Below, piece after piece: positions 16,492 through 26,532 of a DNA stretch of 64,000 bases. A program made the position numbers and the translations under genes. Source of the DNA: Bacteroidales bacterium (GTDB lineage Bacteria > Bacteroidota > Bacteroidia > Bacteroidales > UBA932). A model generated the notes under the pieces. The model was given only the letters and a program-made list of their open reading frames with translations, was not told the origin of the DNA and searched no databases. The DNA lies in contig JAFTFV010000051.1 of assembly GCA_017458265.1 (NCBI GenBank), forward strand, positions 1 through 64,000, given 5' to 3'. Within the stretch, counting starts at the first letter, position 1, and every line of letters begins with the position of its first letter.

Positions 16492-17583
16492 ATGAAAAGA
16501 ACGATATATACAATTCTCGCTGTAATGGCTGTCATGTCATGCACATCCACTGAATACATAGATGTAGAGAAACTGGATTCCGTCCTTGTGATAAACGCGC
16601 AGATGACGACTGACGAAGACGTCCACACCATCCATCTTTCCACCAGCACCCGCTCCACCGTCAGGGAAGTCAAGGGCGCCAGCGTAAAGGTGAGCATCAA
16701 CGACGGGCCATTCATCAATGCCGAAGAACTGGACGGGCAGCTTGGCTCATCCAGAAAATACCTATTCTACGAAACCCTGAAAGGCGGTGACAAGGTAGAG
16801 ATCAAAGCACAGAAGAGTGGTCTGAGCGCTGCCGCAAGATTCTACATTCCAGATAGTCCTGCCATAGTCGACAGTGAACTCACATGCGATGTCCCCCATT
16901 CCAGCTCAGACAGTTTCCTGGATTTCGGAGACAGTCCCTCGCCTGCATACCAGGACGAAAACGCTCCGTACGCCATGGACGCCTGGCACCTCCTGAAGGT
17001 AAGGATAAAGGATATTCCCTCGCACAAAAGCTACTACCGCATCAAGGTGGGGATTGAAGACTGCTATGAAAAAGACGGAAAGAAGACCGGATTCAAAAAC
17101 TTCATCTGGGTAGATTCCTCTTCAGAGCCCGTCCTCACGGCCGGAATCTCATCGTCTGCAGACCTCGTCTCAGCCCTTGAAAACAGCAACAATTACAACA
17201 CTTTCACCGACGACCTTTTCACAGACAAGGAATACACGCTCAAGCTTTACATACCGGAGAACACGCTATACTATTCCCGCCAGTATAACAATACTGAATA
17301 TAAAATGAATGAAGATGGCAGCTATGAGATAATAACGAAAGATGCCGGTGAGCATACCCTCTGGCTCACTGTCAGCCTTCACAGCATCAGCCAGGGTGAA
17401 TACATCTACCTTAAGGCCCTTGGCCAGAACGACCTTGGCTTCCTCTTCTCCGAGCCGGTATCCATTCCCTCCAACGTTGAAGGCGGCCTTGGCTACGCCG
17501 ATGCATCTTCTTCCACGGAGATAAAAATACCGCTGGAGACCTTTGTGGCGTCCAGCGGTTCAGATGATGCAGATAACGGTTAA
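16492..17583 (+). CDS. DUF4249 family lipoprotein
   Basis: A 363-residue lipoprotein (lipobox VMSCT, Cys17). The N-terminal strand DSVLVINAQMTTDEDVHTIH and the later GGDKVEIKAQKSGLSAAARF fit DUF4249, a beta-rich surface family encoded with TonB-dependent receptors. Its role is presumed to be in ligand capture or receptor gating. The gene begins 6 bp after the receptor stop. Its TAA and the TAA of the converging sppA gene overlap within GTTAAC, giving a 4-bp tail-to-tail overlap and no room for a terminator. Confidence 0.8.
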   Translation: MKRTIYTILAVMAVMSCTSTEYIDVEKLDSVLVINAQMTTDEDVHTIHLSTSTRSTVREVKGASVKVSINDGPFINAEELDGQLGSSRKYLFYETLKGGDKVEIKAQKSGLSAAARFYIPDSPAIVDSELTCDVPHSSSDSFLDFGDSPSPAYQDENAPYAMDAWHLLKVRIKDIPSHKSYYRIKVGIEDCYEKDGKKTGFKNFIWVDSSSEPVLTAGISSSADLVSALENSNNYNTFTDDLFTDKEYTLKLYIPENTLYYSRQYNNTEYKMNEDGSYEIITKDAGEHTLWLTVSLHSISQGEYIYLKALGQNDLGFLFSEPVSIPSNVEGGLGYADASSSTEIKIPLETFVASSGSDDADNG

Positions 17584-19364
17584 CGGATGACCAAATCGTA
17601 AGGCAGCCTTGCGTAGACGCGGGAAGGATCGGCCTTGGTGAGGTCTCCGAACGTGCGTGCAAGGGTCTCGAAGCCCGTTCCTGCAAGGATTGAGGGCTCT
17701 TCCTGCGTGCCGCCCATGGCTACCATGAACTGCTCGATGGGTGTAAGAGGCTTGGGATATCCAATAACCTTGTAAGTATCCCTTTCAAGCCCGGCAAGCG
17801 ACGCTGCATAGAACACGGCATCTTCCAGCGTGCCGATCTCATCTACTAGAGAAATCTCCAGCGCGTCAGAACCAAGCCACACGCGGCCCTGGGCTATCTC
17901 GTCAACGCGGGCGGGCTCAAGGGAGCGGCCATCGGCAACGAGGTTTACGAAGGTGTCGTAGATGTCCTCCACGGAGGCCTGCATGAATGCGAGTTCCCGG
18001 GCATCGAACGGGCGCATGAGGGTGAACATGTCAGAATGCTTGTTGGAGCCGACAGTCTCGACGCCGACACCCACTTTCTTTGCCACCTTGGAGAATTCCG
18101 GAATCATGGAAAATACGCCGATGGAACCGGTGAGGGTATTGGCATCGGCATAAATCTTCTGGCAGCCGTTGGAAATCCAGTATCCGCCGGAGGCTGCGTA
18201 GTTTCCGAATGAGGCCACCAGCGGTTTTTCCTTTTTCAGGATGTCCAGAGCGGCCTTTATCTTTGCCGATGCACTGACGCTTCCGCCGGGAGAGTTAACC
18301 CTGAGGACAACCGCCTTGACGCTGGCGTCCTTGCGGACCTCGTCGATCACCTTCACGAAGCGGTCCCCTGCCACGCCTTCGAAGGCGTTTCCGTCGGTGA
18401 TTTCACCGTCGGCATAGATGATTGCGACGTTGTTGCGTCCGGGAAGCGGAAGGGGCTGATGGGCCGTGACGTAGTCTGAGAAGCGGATGAGCTTGAATGT
18501 GTCGGCCGAGGGAACCTGGGCAAGCGTCGTGAGCTTGTCAAGAAGCGCCTCGTGGTCCATGAGTTCGTCCACCAGGCCGGCTTTGAGGAAGTCTTCCGGG
18601 AAAACGAGCGAGAGGTCGTCAATGAGTGCGTTGAAGGCCTCGGGCGTAATCTCACGGGCCTCGCACACAGTGGTGGACATATTCTTCCAGGCCGATGAAA
18701 TCATCACCTGGTTCTGCTCCTTGTTCTCAGGGGAAGAGTTTGCGCGGATGAACATTTCGCCCGCGCTCTTGTACTTTCCGTGGCGGATGAGCTGCACGTT
18801 CACGCCCACCTTGTCAAGGATTTCCTTGAGGAAAGTCATCCGGCCGGAAAGGCCGATGAGCTGGTAGGTGCCGCCCTTGTAGGAGCTCATGTAGATTTTG
18901 TCGGCAGCGGTTGCAAGGTAATAGGAGCCGTTTCCGGGAGCCTCAGTATATGCAACAACGGCCTTGCCGCTCCTGCGGAATTCAGTGAGCGCCCTGCGGA
19001 GCTCTTCGATGTCGGCCATGCCGCCGGTAACGCCATCCGGACGAAGCAGGATGTACTTGATGCCGGGATCTGCCGCAGCGGTCTCAATGGCCTTGACGGC
19101 ATCCCTGAGGCCCACAGGAACAACATTCATGCTGAAGCCTCCGCCCAAGCTGAAGGCCGGGAACGGCATCTGGGAAGTCTGTTCCACCAATGAAATCTCC
19201 GATAGGTTAAGGTCCAGCACCCCTTCCTTGGGAATGGAGACCTTTCCACCCTCTGCCGATGAAGCCAGGGAGCCTATCATGATGAAGAAAAACACCCACT
19301 TGATAATCTGTACGGTAATGAGACCGCATACTACGGCCAGGAGCATTTTTGCAAAATCGCGCAT
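17580..19364 (-). CDS. sppA: Signal peptide peptidase SppA, 67-kDa type
   Basis: A 594-residue membrane serine protease that degrades cleaved signal peptides. One N-terminal transmembrane segment (residues about 8-30) anchors it, followed by two ClpP-like domains as in the long SppA. The catalytic pair is visible: Lys in LIRHGKYKSAGEMF in the N-terminal half and Ser in YAASGGYWISNGC in the C-terminal half, with VLRVNSPGGSVSAS before it. It lies 14 bp after the C11 protease gene and is probably co-transcribed with it. Its 3' end overlaps the DUF4249 gene by 4 bp. Confidence 0.93.
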   Translation of the reverse strand: MRDFAKMLLAVVCGLITVQIIKWVFFFIMIGSLASSAEGGKVSIPKEGVLDLNLSEISLVEQTSQMPFPAFSLGGGFSMNVVPVGLRDAVKAIETAAADPGIKYILLRPDGVTGGMADIEELRRALTEFRRSGKAVVAYTEAPGNGSYYLATAADKIYMSSYKGGTYQLIGLSGRMTFLKEILDKVGVNVQLIRHGKYKSAGEMFIRANSSPENKEQNQVMISSAWKNMSTTVCEAREITPEAFNALIDDLSLVFPEDFLKAGLVDELMDHEALLDKLTTLAQVPSADTFKLIRFSDYVTAHQPLPLPGRNNVAIIYADGEITDGNAFEGVAGDRFVKVIDEVRKDASVKAVVLRVNSPGGSVSASAKIKAALDILKKEKPLVASFGNYAASGGYWISNGCQKIYADANTLTGSIGVFSMIPEFSKVAKKVGVGVETVGSNKHSDMFTLMRPFDARELAFMQASVEDIYDTFVNLVADGRSLEPARVDEIAQGRVWLGSDALEISLVDEIGTLEDAVFYAASLAGLERDTYKVIGYPKPLTPIEQFMVAMGGTQEEPSILAGTGFETLARTFGDLTKADPSRVYARLPYDLVIR

Positions 19365-19378
19365 ATATTATACTGTAA

Positions 19379-20743
19379 TTACTTAACTAATCCTGACAGG
19401 GCATTCCAGGCGACAGTTTCCTTGTAATAACGGCTCAGTAAATCCGTCCCCATGGAAGGAAGATACATGGAAAGGCCGCTGTAGGTCTTGATTTCAAACC
19501 CGTCATAGCCCCTCATGAACCACGGCGTTGCGGCCTTGTAGACGATGCATTTCTCAAGGGCGGCTTCAAGGGCCGCCTTCTCTGATTCATCGATGCCGGA
19601 TTTGACCAGGATATCCTCGAGGTCATAGAAGTAGTGGCGGTTGTAGCGGAAAAAGCCCTGAACCTGCGAGCCTCTTATATTCTCAAGATAGAAATGATAC
19701 TTTGAAAAAAGCGTCTTGCAGATATCTGCAAGGTCGTCCATCTGCCTTGTGTCCACAACGGAAATGGTAGCGGACTGATTGACACCTGAACGGACGGCAT
19801 AGGACTCGTAATAATCCCTGCAGACGGTAACCGGATCCGGTTCATTCCTGAGGAGCCTGCTTGCGATGGTCTTGTAGTTGAAGCCGTCGGCAAGGACCTC
19901 GGTAAGGGAGAATCCAACGATGTCCGCCTTGCCGCGGAGCTGGGCCGCCACCTCCACGCCGCCGCTGAGGCAGGCGTCAATGAGCAGGTAGTCCAGTTTG
20001 AACGGGATGGCATCGGCAAAGTCCCGAAGGCTCATTTCCACAGATCCTTCAGGATACTCATCCTGGCCGAAGCTCTTCACCGCGGGATATTCCGGGATGG
20101 GCGGGAAATACTCCTGTGAGGCCCTTCTGACGGATGCCGGGAAAATCCAGAAATCGTCAGTAACCCCTCTTTCGTATTTGTTCGGGTCGTTATAGTAACC
20201 GCACGGGAGCCAGCCGCTGGCGTGCGAGCTGAAAACCATTCCGAAGGTCTTGGAAGGGAATGACTCATGGGCAAGCGTAAGGACCTCGGTCATGGTTTCC
20301 TTGGTACAGGCCGACACGTCGGCATCCCAGACCTTGATAGTATCCCTTACGACCGTACTGTCGGTCTTCATGTAGATTCTGAAAAGGGCCGATCCGGTGG
20401 CCTGGTAGCGGCCGTTGCGGGAATACACAAGGAGCACATGCTCCGGAGCGCCGCCGGAACGCTTGCCTTCAAACTTGTCTTCGGGTGTTCCATAAGGGAC
20501 ATATCCCTGTGAAAGATCGTCTATGTCTTCCCGGAGCCAGCCTGAGAGGCTGTTGAATCCAGCAGAATAGAGGAGCATCACGCTGCGGGCCTTTTCAGTG
20601 GGGACCACAGCCTTTGTACTCACTGCGGAAGTATTCTCGGACCTGCTGTAGGAGAAACGGTCGTCCTTGTTGCAGGAAAACAGCACCGCTGCGGCAAAAA
20701 CTGCCGCAATTATGAGTGATGTGTTTCTCCTTTCGAACAACAT
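19379..20743 (-). CDS. Clostripain-family (C11) cysteine protease lipoprotein
   Basis: A 454-residue lipoprotein (VLFSCN, Cys24) with a C11 peptidase domain. The catalytic His is in MVFSSHASGW and the Cys in LLIDACLSGGVEVA. The C11 family usually cleaves after Arg or Lys and may self-activate. The signal peptide places it in the periplasm or on the surface. The -7 box TATATTTG ends 6 nt before the ATG, which suggests a leaderless transcript. sppA follows 14 bp downstream. A divergent promoter serves xerD. Confidence 0.85.
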   Translation of the reverse strand: MLFERRNTSLIIAAVFAAAVLFSCNKDDRFSYSRSENTSAVSTKAVVPTEKARSVMLLYSAGFNSLSGWLREDIDDLSQGYVPYGTPEDKFEGKRSGGAPEHVLLVYSRNGRYQATGSALFRIYMKTDSTVVRDTIKVWDADVSACTKETMTEVLTLAHESFPSKTFGMVFSSHASGWLPCGYYNDPNKYERGVTDDFWIFPASVRRASQEYFPPIPEYPAVKSFGQDEYPEGSVEMSLRDFADAIPFKLDYLLIDACLSGGVEVAAQLRGKADIVGFSLTEVLADGFNYKTIASRLLRNEPDPVTVCRDYYESYAVRSGVNQSATISVVDTRQMDDLADICKTLFSKYHFYLENIRGSQVQGFFRYNRHYFYDLEDILVKSGIDESEKAALEAALEKCIVYKAATPWFMRGYDGFEIKTYSGLSMYLPSMGTDLLSRYYKETVAWNALSGLVK

Positions 20744-20745
20744 AG

Positions 20746-20777
20746 TTTACAAATATACAACATTTTTTGTAATTTTG
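20746..20777. promoter_or_regulatory. Divergent overlapping promoters for the C11 protease and xerD
   Basis: Minus strand: TATATTTG at 20757-20750, 6 nt before the protease ATG. Plus strand: TAATTTTG at 20770-20777, preceded 20 bp upstream by TTTA (20746-20749), giving xerD a 22-nt leader. The two boxes lie so close that simultaneous polymerase binding is unlikely. Confidence 0.5.
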
Positions 20778-20799
20778 TATGTAAACAAGTATCGGGCCC

Positions 20800-21675
20800 A
20801 TGGATTCACCCATAGTAAGAGATTACAGAACATACCTCAGGATAGAAAGAAGGATGTCACCGAATACGGTAACATCCTATTGTCATGATATCCGAGAGTT
20901 TCTCTCCCTTACCGGGAAAAATCCCTCTGAGATATGTTCAGATGACATTTCCGCCTACCTTGGCAAGGCAACGGCTGCAGGGCTCTCAAAGCGCAGCAGC
21001 GCAAGGCTCCTGAGTTCCCTGAGAAGTTTCTTCTCATGGTGCGTTGAAGAAGGACAGGTGAAGGAGAATCCCTGCGACAGGGTTGAATCCCCGAAACTCG
21101 GGAAGTATCTCCCGGAGGTTCTCACCGTGGACGAAGTGAGCGCCATCATCGAGTCTGTTGACCTCAATGCCCAGTACGGCCGCCGGGACCGTGCCATCCT
21201 TGAAGTCCTCTACGGCTGCGGACTCCGCGTGAGCGAGGCCGCCTCTCTCAGGCTGTCCCACATACATCTTGAAGAAGGCTTTGTCGATGTAATCGGCAAG
21301 GGAGACAAACAGCGGCTGGTCCCCCTTGGAGAAATGGCTGCCGATGCAATCCTCGCCTACCTCCCCACCCGCCCTGAGCCTGCTTCGATGGCCTTCGACG
21401 ACTATCTCTTCCTCAACCGCTTCGGGAAGCCTCTCAGCCGCGTTTCCATCTTCAATCTTGTGAAAAACCAGGCGATGGCGGCTGGAATCAACAAGGAGAT
21501 TTCACCCCATACCTTCCGCCACAGTTTTGCCACGCACCTCATCGAGAACGGCGCAGACCTTCGCATAGTACAAGAAATGCTCGGTCATGAGAGCATTCTC
21601 ACAACCGAGATCTATACACATGTAAACACATCTACCTGGCACCGCTCCGTGCTGGAGCATCATCCCAGGAGGTAG
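20800..21675 (+). CDS. xerD: Tyrosine recombinase XerC/XerD type
   Basis: A 291-residue site-specific recombinase, full length for XerC/D. The N-terminal SAM-like domain is followed by the catalytic domain with Arg in GCGLRVSEAA, Lys in VIGKGDKQRLVPLG, the H-x-x-R box SPHTFRHSFATHLIENGADL, His in MLGHESI and the nucleophile in TEIYTHV. It presumably resolves chromosome dimers at dif with a partner; whether it is XerC or XerD cannot be decided with certainty from this sequence. It converges on rubrerythrin with 1 bp between stops. No mobile-element signs surround it, so it is the housekeeping enzyme. Confidence 0.85.
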   Translation: MDSPIVRDYRTYLRIERRMSPNTVTSYCHDIREFLSLTGKNPSEICSDDISAYLGKATAAGLSKRSSARLLSSLRSFFSWCVEEGQVKENPCDRVESPKLGKYLPEVLTVDEVSAIIESVDLNAQYGRRDRAILEVLYGCGLRVSEAASLRLSHIHLEEGFVDVIGKGDKQRLVPLGEMAADAILAYLPTRPEPASMAFDDYLFLNRFGKPLSRVSIFNLVKNQAMAAGINKEISPHTFRHSFATHLIENGADLRIVQEMLGHESILTTEIYTHVNTSTWHRSVLEHHPRR

Positions 21676-21676
21676 T

Positions 21677-22231
21677 TTACTTTCCGCCGAAGAAACGCTT
21701 GTACAGGCCAAGGAAACCTGCTCCGTGACGGGCTTCATCCTTTGCCATCTCGTGAACGGTGTCGTGGATGGCGTCGTAGCCAAGGGCCTTTGCCTTGAGG
21801 GCGGTCTTGAGCTTGCCTTCGCAGGCGCCGCCTTCAGCCTCGTAACGCTTCTTGAGGTTGGTCTTGGTGTCCCAGACGATCTCTCCAAGGAGTTCTGCGT
21901 ACTTTGCGGCATGTTCGGCCTCTTCGAATGCATAGCGCTTGAAGGCCTCGGCAATCTCGGGATAGCCTTCCCTTTCGGCCTGGCGGCTCATGGCGAGGTA
22001 CATTCCCACCTCTGTGCATTCTGAGGTGAAATCCGCCTTGAGGTTGGCGTGGATTTCGGGATCGCAGCCCTTTGCAACACCGATTTCGTGTTCACAGGCC
22101 CACTTGCCTTCTGCCTCTTCCTTCACTTCCACAAACTTGTCCGACTTAACGTGGCACACCGGGCATTCTGCGGGAGGATTCTCTCCTTCATATACATACC
22201 CGCAAACGAGACATCTGAATTTCTTTTTCAT
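21677..22231 (-). CDS. Rubrerythrin with N-terminal rubredoxin domain
   Basis: A 184-residue peroxide-scavenging diiron protein. The rubredoxin domain comes first ([20 protein letters not shown] followed by VC, two CxxC pairs), then the ferritin-like four-helix domain with Glu/His ligands in [28 protein letters not shown] and [13 protein letters not shown]. This domain order is that of reverse rubrerythrins, rather than the classical order with rubredoxin at the C-terminus. It reduces hydrogen peroxide in anaerobes. A TATATTTG-type box sits about 28 nt upstream of the ATG. Confidence 0.92.
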   Translation of the reverse strand: MKKKFRCLVCGYVYEGENPPAECPVCHVKSDKFVEVKEEAEGKWACEHEIGVAKGCDPEIHANLKADFTSECTEVGMYLAMSRQAEREGYPEIAEAFKRYAFEEAEHAAKYAELLGEIVWDTKTNLKKRYEAEGGACEGKLKTALKAKALGYDAIHDTVHEMAKDEARHGAGFLGLYKRFFGGK

Positions 22232-22292
22232 AAAGGTTGTTGTTAAATGTATTTTTACAAATATAATAAAAATGTGTAAATTTACAGACGGT

Positions 22293-25109
22293 ATGGATGC
22301 TTTTTTATTACAGACGGCAAGGCACTACTACAACCTGCCCGATTTGGAGAAAACCTGCTTCATTTTCCCCAACCGCCGCTCCATGGTGTTTTTCACCAAA
22401 TACCTTGGAGATTTGGTGAAGGGAAACAGGCCCCTGCTGTGCCCTCCGATGTTCACGGTGAACGATTTCTTCGGCAGCCTGTACAGCGGAAAGACATCGG
22501 ACCGCCTCCGCCTCCTCACCGTCCTGTATGAGGAATATTCCCGCCTGAATCCCAAGGCGGAGCCCCTGGACGATTTCATCTTCTGGGGAGACGTCCTCCT
22601 TGCCGATTTTGACGATGTGGACAAGTATCTCGCTTCTCCTGATTCCCTCTTCACCAACATTGCAGACCTTAAGGAAATCCAGGACAGTTTCGAGTACCTT
22701 ACGGACATCCAGAAAAAAGCCATCCAAAGCTTCCTGGGCCACTTCAGGGACGCCCAGGACCTGAACCCCTCCACCGTAAAGGGCGGTTTCCTCAGGCTAT
22801 GGAATCTGCTTCTTCCGCTTTACAAATCCTTCAACCGTTCCCTCTCGGAAAAAGGGATGGCATACGAAGGCATGGTGTACAGGGCCCTTGCCCAACGCCT
22901 CAAGGACGGGGAGCCGGTTGTAGACATACTGGAAAACGCATTCCCGGATACGCAGAAATACGTTTTCATCGGCCTCAACGCCCTGAACGAATGTGAAAAA
23001 CTCCTCATGCGGAAGATGCGGGACGCCCACAAGGCAGAGTTCGTGTGGGACTACGTCACTCCCATGATAAGGGACAAGGCCAACAAGTCCTCCTTCTTCA
23101 TGCAGAAGAACGTGGAGGAGTTCCCGCAGGCGTTCACCATCCTTGCCGGCGGCACTCCTGAGATAACTGCCGTGAGCGTACCTTCGGCAGTGGGGCAGGT
23201 GAAAATAGCCCCCAAACTGCTTCAGGAGATGGACGGAGCCCCCGTCGAAAGCGCCTTCGTCCTCCCCGACGAGACCCTTCTCCTCCCGCTTCTGAACTCC
23301 ATCCCCGCAGAGCAGGAGAGCATCAACGTAACCATGGGCTACCCCATGAAGGGCAGTGCGGTATATACGCTGGTGCAGGCGCTGGGAAGGCTCCAGCTCA
23401 GGGCAAGGCACCGCGACGACGGCTGCTACTTCTACCACAAGGACATCCGGGAAGTCTTCTCAGCAAGCCTGTTCTCGGCCATGCTCACCCCCTCCGAAAA
23501 GGAGACCGTAGAGAAAATAAAGGCCGACGCCAAATACTACGTTCCCCAGGCCGATTTCGGAGAAGGAGATACGCTGAGAGCCGTTTTCAGGCCGGTGCTC
23601 ACTGATGTCAAGACGCCGTCGGCCGCCTCCTGCCGGGACCTTTGCCGATACCTTTCCGACATCATCGGCACGGTTGGAAGGGCGGTGTCCGGGAAGGGGG
23701 AAACCCTTCTGGAACTTGACTTTGCAAAGAGGCTGCATACTCAGCTGAACATCCTGGAGAGCATCTCCCTGGAGCTGATGCCGTCCACCTGGCTCCGGGT
23801 GCTTGACAGCATCCTTCAGGGCATATCGGTACCTTTCAAGGGAGAGCCGCTGAAGGGCCTCCAGATAATGGGGCCGCTGGAAACCAGGGCACTGGATTTC
23901 AAGAACATAGTCATCCTGAGCGCAAACGAAGGCATGTTCCCGCGGCGCAGCGTGAGCACTTCGTTCATCCCGCCGGAGCTCAGGAAAGCCTTCGGCCTTC
24001 CCACTTACGAGTTCCAGGACGCCGTCTGGGCATACTACTTCTATCGCCTGCTGCAAAGGGCATCGAAGGTATGGCTGGTCTATGACAGCCGCACGGAAGG
24101 CCTCCACTCCGGCGAGGAAAGCCGCTACATAAAGCAGCTGGAGTACCACTTCAATGTGCCTGTCAAGCGCCTTGTCGCAAGCGCTCCCCTTCAGCCCCTA
24201 ACCCCGCAGGGAGACATCCCTAAGACCGACGAGGACGCAGAGGCCGTGAGGAAAGGGGCCCTGTCGGCATCGGCCCTGAAGAACTACCTCTACTGCCCGG
24301 CTAAGTTCTACTACAGCTTCGTGAAGAAACTGAAAACAGCCGACGAGGTGGCCGAATCCCTGGACGAATCCATGATAGGCCGCGTCTTCCACAGCGTCAT
24401 GCAGCGCCTCTACTCCGGTAAAACCTTCTTCTCCCGGGCCGATATAGAGAAGATGCGGGACGACGACGTCCTCATCCACGCCATCGTGAAGGAAGAGATC
24501 ATGAAGGAGATGCGCTCCTTCGAAGTGAGCGGCAGAAACCTCGTAACCGGGGAAATCCTCTGCGACTATGTAAAGGCTACCCTCGGCCACGACATTTCGC
24601 TCATCGGAGAGAAGGGCGGATTCAAGATAATCGGCCTTGAGCAGTTCCGGGAGACCGTTTTTGACGGGTACAGGCTCATCGGCTTCCTGGACCGCATAGA
24701 CAGCTATCGGCCTGGAGAAGTGCGCATCCTGGACTACAAGACCGGCCGCGTGGAGGACGACGACATCCTTATCACCGACGACAACGCCGCCGCCGTGGCC
24801 GAAAAGCTCTTCGGCACTTCAAACAAGGGCCGCCCCAGCATTGCCCTGCAGCTCTACATCTACGGACTCCTTGCATCGGCCGACGCATCGCTCGCCGGCA
24901 ACACCATCGTCAATTCCATCTACAGCACGGGCCGCCTGTACACGGAACCGCTCAAGGACATGCCCGTGAGCCCCGTCTTCACTTCCATCGTCTCCGAAAA
25001 ACTGAGCGCCCTGCTGAGCGAAATCACCGACGTCTCCATCCCCTGGGCTCGCACCTCCGAGACCGACACCTGCTCCTGGTGCGACTTCAAGGACCTTTGC
25101 GGGAGATAA
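22293..25109 (+). CDS. AddB-like helicase-fold protein with PD-(D/E)XK nuclease domain
   Basis: A protein of about 938 residues resembling the AddB subunit family. The N-terminus is [20 protein letters not shown]; the middle has helicase-like features ([32 protein letters not shown] with FPRR); the C-terminus is a Cas4/RecB-type nuclease with [14 protein letters not shown]. Four cysteines (YCPAKFYY and [10 protein letters not shown]) fit the iron-sulfur cluster of AddB nucleases. The role would be processing of double-strand breaks. No AddA-like helicase gene is adjacent. The ATG at 22293 (MDAFLLQT) is preferred; an in-frame ATG at 22272 is possible. The longer upstream frame crosses the rubrerythrin promoter and is not credible. 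Confidence 0.8.
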   Translation: MDAFLLQTARHYYNLPDLEKTCFIFPNRRSMVFFTKYLGDLVKGNRPLLCPPMFTVNDFFGSLYSGKTSDRLRLLTVLYEEYSRLNPKAEPLDDFIFWGDVLLADFDDVDKYLASPDSLFTNIADLKEIQDSFEYLTDIQKKAIQSFLGHFRDAQDLNPSTVKGGFLRLWNLLLPLYKSFNRSLSEKGMAYEGMVYRALAQRLKDGEPVVDILENAFPDTQKYVFIGLNALNECEKLLMRKMRDAHKAEFVWDYVTPMIRDKANKSSFFMQKNVEEFPQAFTILAGGTPEITAVSVPSAVGQVKIAPKLLQEMDGAPVESAFVLPDETLLLPLLNSIPAEQESINVTMGYPMKGSAVYTLVQALGRLQLRARHRDDGCYFYHKDIREVFSASLFSAMLTPSEKETVEKIKADAKYYVPQADFGEGDTLRAVFRPVLTDVKTPSAASCRDLCRYLSDIIGTVGRAVSGKGETLLELDFAKRLHTQLNILESISLELMPSTWLRVLDSILQGISVPFKGEPLKGLQIMGPLETRALDFKNIVILSANEGMFPRRSVSTSFIPPELRKAFGLPTYEFQDAVWAYYFYRLLQRASKVWLVYDSRTEGLHSGEESRYIKQLEYHFNVPVKRLVASAPLQPLTPQGDIPKTDEDAEAVRKGALSASALKNYLYCPAKFYYSFVKKLKTADEVAESLDESMIGRVFHSVMQRLYSGKTFFSRADIEKMRDDDVLIHAIVKEEIMKEMRSFEVSGRNLVTGEILCDYVKATLGHDISLIGEKGGFKIIGLEQFRETVFDGYRLIGFLDRIDSYRPGEVRILDYKTGRVEDDDILITDDNAAAVAEKLFGTSNKGRPSIALQLYIYGLLASADASLAGNTIVNSIYSTGRLYTEPLKDMPVSPVFTSIVSEKLSALLSEITDVSIPWARTSETDTCSWCDFKDLCGR

Positions 25110-25112
25110 TTA

Positions 25113-25143
25113 TTTGCTATTTCAATAATTATTAGTATCTTTG
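25113..25143 (+). promoter_or_regulatory. Promoter of the L25 gene
   Basis: TTTG (25113-25116), 19-bp spacer, TATCTTTG (25136-25143), an excellent consensus match just after the stop of the AddB-like gene. It leaves a structured leader of about 90 nt. Confidence 0.65.
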
Positions 25144-25151
25144 CGGGCTTA

Positions 25152-25202
25152 AAAAAGCCGAAGCAGGCTTTTTGGTGCAATGGGGTGCGTGAAAAATCGC
25201 AC
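25152..25202 (+). promoter_or_regulatory. Structured leader of the L25 gene
   Basis: Two stem-loops are visible: AAAAAGCC (25152-25159) with GGCTTTTT (25166-25173), which ends in a short T run like an intrinsic terminator, and GTGCG (25185-25189) with CGCAC (25198-25202). This layout suggests attenuation or autogenous control of the ribosomal protein gene (inference). Confidence 0.4.
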
Positions 25203-25234
25203 TGAGTAACACATTTTAAACATTTTTTAGTACA

Positions 25235-25819
25235 ATGAAGCACTTTACGCTTAAAGGCGAAATCCGCCAGAAGGGCAACAAAGCCGTCATCAAGGCTTTC
25301 CGCCGTCAGGGCCTGGTTCCTTGCAACCTCTATGGCCAGGGCATCGACAACATCCTCTTCACCGTTGTTGAGAAAGAACTCAAGGGTCTCACCCACACTC
25401 CTGCATCCTACATCGTAGACCTCGTCCTCGGTGACAAGACCTACACTGCAGTTGCTCACGAGTATCAGTGGCATCCGGTAGAGGACACCTGCCTCCACGT
25501 GGATTTCCTCGCAGTCAGCGAAGACAAGCCCATCGCCATCAATGTTCCTCTTAAGCTCACCGGTCACCCGGTCGGCGCACAGGCCGGTGGCAAGTTCACC
25601 CAGAGCGCACGTTCACTCAAGGTTTCAGGTCTCATGAAGAACCTCCCCGACGAGCTCGAACTCGATGTAACTCCCCTGGAGCTTGACAAGAGAATGGTTG
25701 CCGGCGACGTCAAGGTCGAAGGTCTCCAGATCCTCTCTGACAAGAACACCATCATCTGCTCTGTCAAGACTACCCGTGCAATGCAGCAGGCCGCTCAGGA
25801 GGCTGCAAAGAACGCCTAG
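25235..25819 (+). CDS. rplY: 50S ribosomal protein L25 (general stress protein Ctc)
   Basis: A 194-residue long-form bL25. The N-terminal L25 domain (KAVIKAFRRQGLVPCNLYGQ, VEDTCLHVDFLAV) binds 5S rRNA; the C-terminal TL5/Ctc domain begins around residue 100 (VNVPLKLTGHPVGA-like segment) and ends with an Ala/Gln-rich tail. It is followed after 6 bp by pth, a gene order that is widely conserved. It has its own promoter and a structured leader. It ends with TAG, which shows that amber is used as a normal stop here. Confidence 0.95.
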   Translation: MKHFTLKGEIRQKGNKAVIKAFRRQGLVPCNLYGQGIDNILFTVVEKELKGLTHTPASYIVDLVLGDKTYTAVAHEYQWHPVEDTCLHVDFLAVSEDKPIAINVPLKLTGHPVGAQAGGKFTQSARSLKVSGLMKNLPDELELDVTPLELDKRMVAGDVKVEGLQILSDKNTIICSVKTTRAMQQAAQEAAKNA

Positions 25820-25825
25820 TGAGTG

Positions 25826-26437
25826 ATGGACTACCTGGTTGTAGGTCTGGGAAACATAGGGGCTGAATACGCTTCCACCAGGCACAACATGGGATTTATG
25901 ATATTGGATGCCTGGGCTCAGGCATCCAATATCCTTTTCAGGACAGAACGCTATGGTGACATAGCTGAGACGTCCTTCAAGGGAAGGCACTTCACCCTCC
26001 TCAAGCCTTCTACGTACATGAACCTGAGCGGCAATGCCGTACGTTACTGGCTGCAGAAACTCGGATACACCCCGGAGAACCTCATCGTCATTTCTGACGA
26101 CCTCAACATCCCCTTCGGAACAATCCGCATGCGTACCGGCGGCTCTTCCGGCGGCCATAACGGCCTGGAGAACATCACCGAAACCCTGGGCACGGACCAG
26201 TGGATAAGGATTAGGGTTGGTATCGGCAATGAATTCAAGGCCGGCGGTCAGATTGATTTTGTACTTGGCGAACTCTCCGAAGACCAGAAAAAAGAGGTTT
26301 CAGAGCTCGCTCCCAAAATTATTCAGGGTATCAAGGACATATCCACGATCGGTCCCGCAAGGGCGATGAATACTCTGAACACGAAGAAAAAACCGGCTGA
26401 AGAGGCAAAAAAAAGCACGGAAATGCCTGAAATTTAA
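25826..26437 (+). CDS. pth: Peptidyl-tRNA hydrolase
   Basis: A 203-residue Pth that releases peptides from prematurely dissociated peptidyl-tRNA. MDYLVVGLGNIGAEYASTRH carries the catalytic His, followed by NMGFMILD; the conserved Asn and Asp are in PSTYMNLSGNAV and ISDDLNIPFG; GGSSGGHNGLENI is the substrate loop. The ATG at 25826 gives the standard start; a GTG one codon earlier is also in frame. The C-terminal Lys-rich tail (NTKKKPAEEAKKSTE) extends past the usual end of the domain. Confidence 0.95.
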   Translation: MDYLVVGLGNIGAEYASTRHNMGFMILDAWAQASNILFRTERYGDIAETSFKGRHFTLLKPSTYMNLSGNAVRYWLQKLGYTPENLIVISDDLNIPFGTIRMRTGGSSGGHNGLENITETLGTDQWIRIRVGIGNEFKAGGQIDFVLGELSEDQKKEVSELAPKIIQGIKDISTIGPARAMNTLNTKKKPAEEAKKSTEMPEI

Positions 26438-26532
26438 CTTTTTCGGCAAAAAATTTTTGAATTCAAGGTTTTTTTGTCTAAATTAGCCTGCAGAAAACAA
26501 GTACATTTTAAAACCAATAAAACCAACCAATT

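Noticed and set aside
20800..21675. The tyrosine recombinase as an integrase of a mobile element
   Set aside because: It has XerC/D length and motifs, lies among housekeeping genes and has no attachment-site repeat or cargo.
21990..22292. N-terminal extension of the AddB-like protein by about 100 residues
   Set aside because: It would be antisense to rubrerythrin and cross its promoter; the conserved N-terminus starts at 22293.
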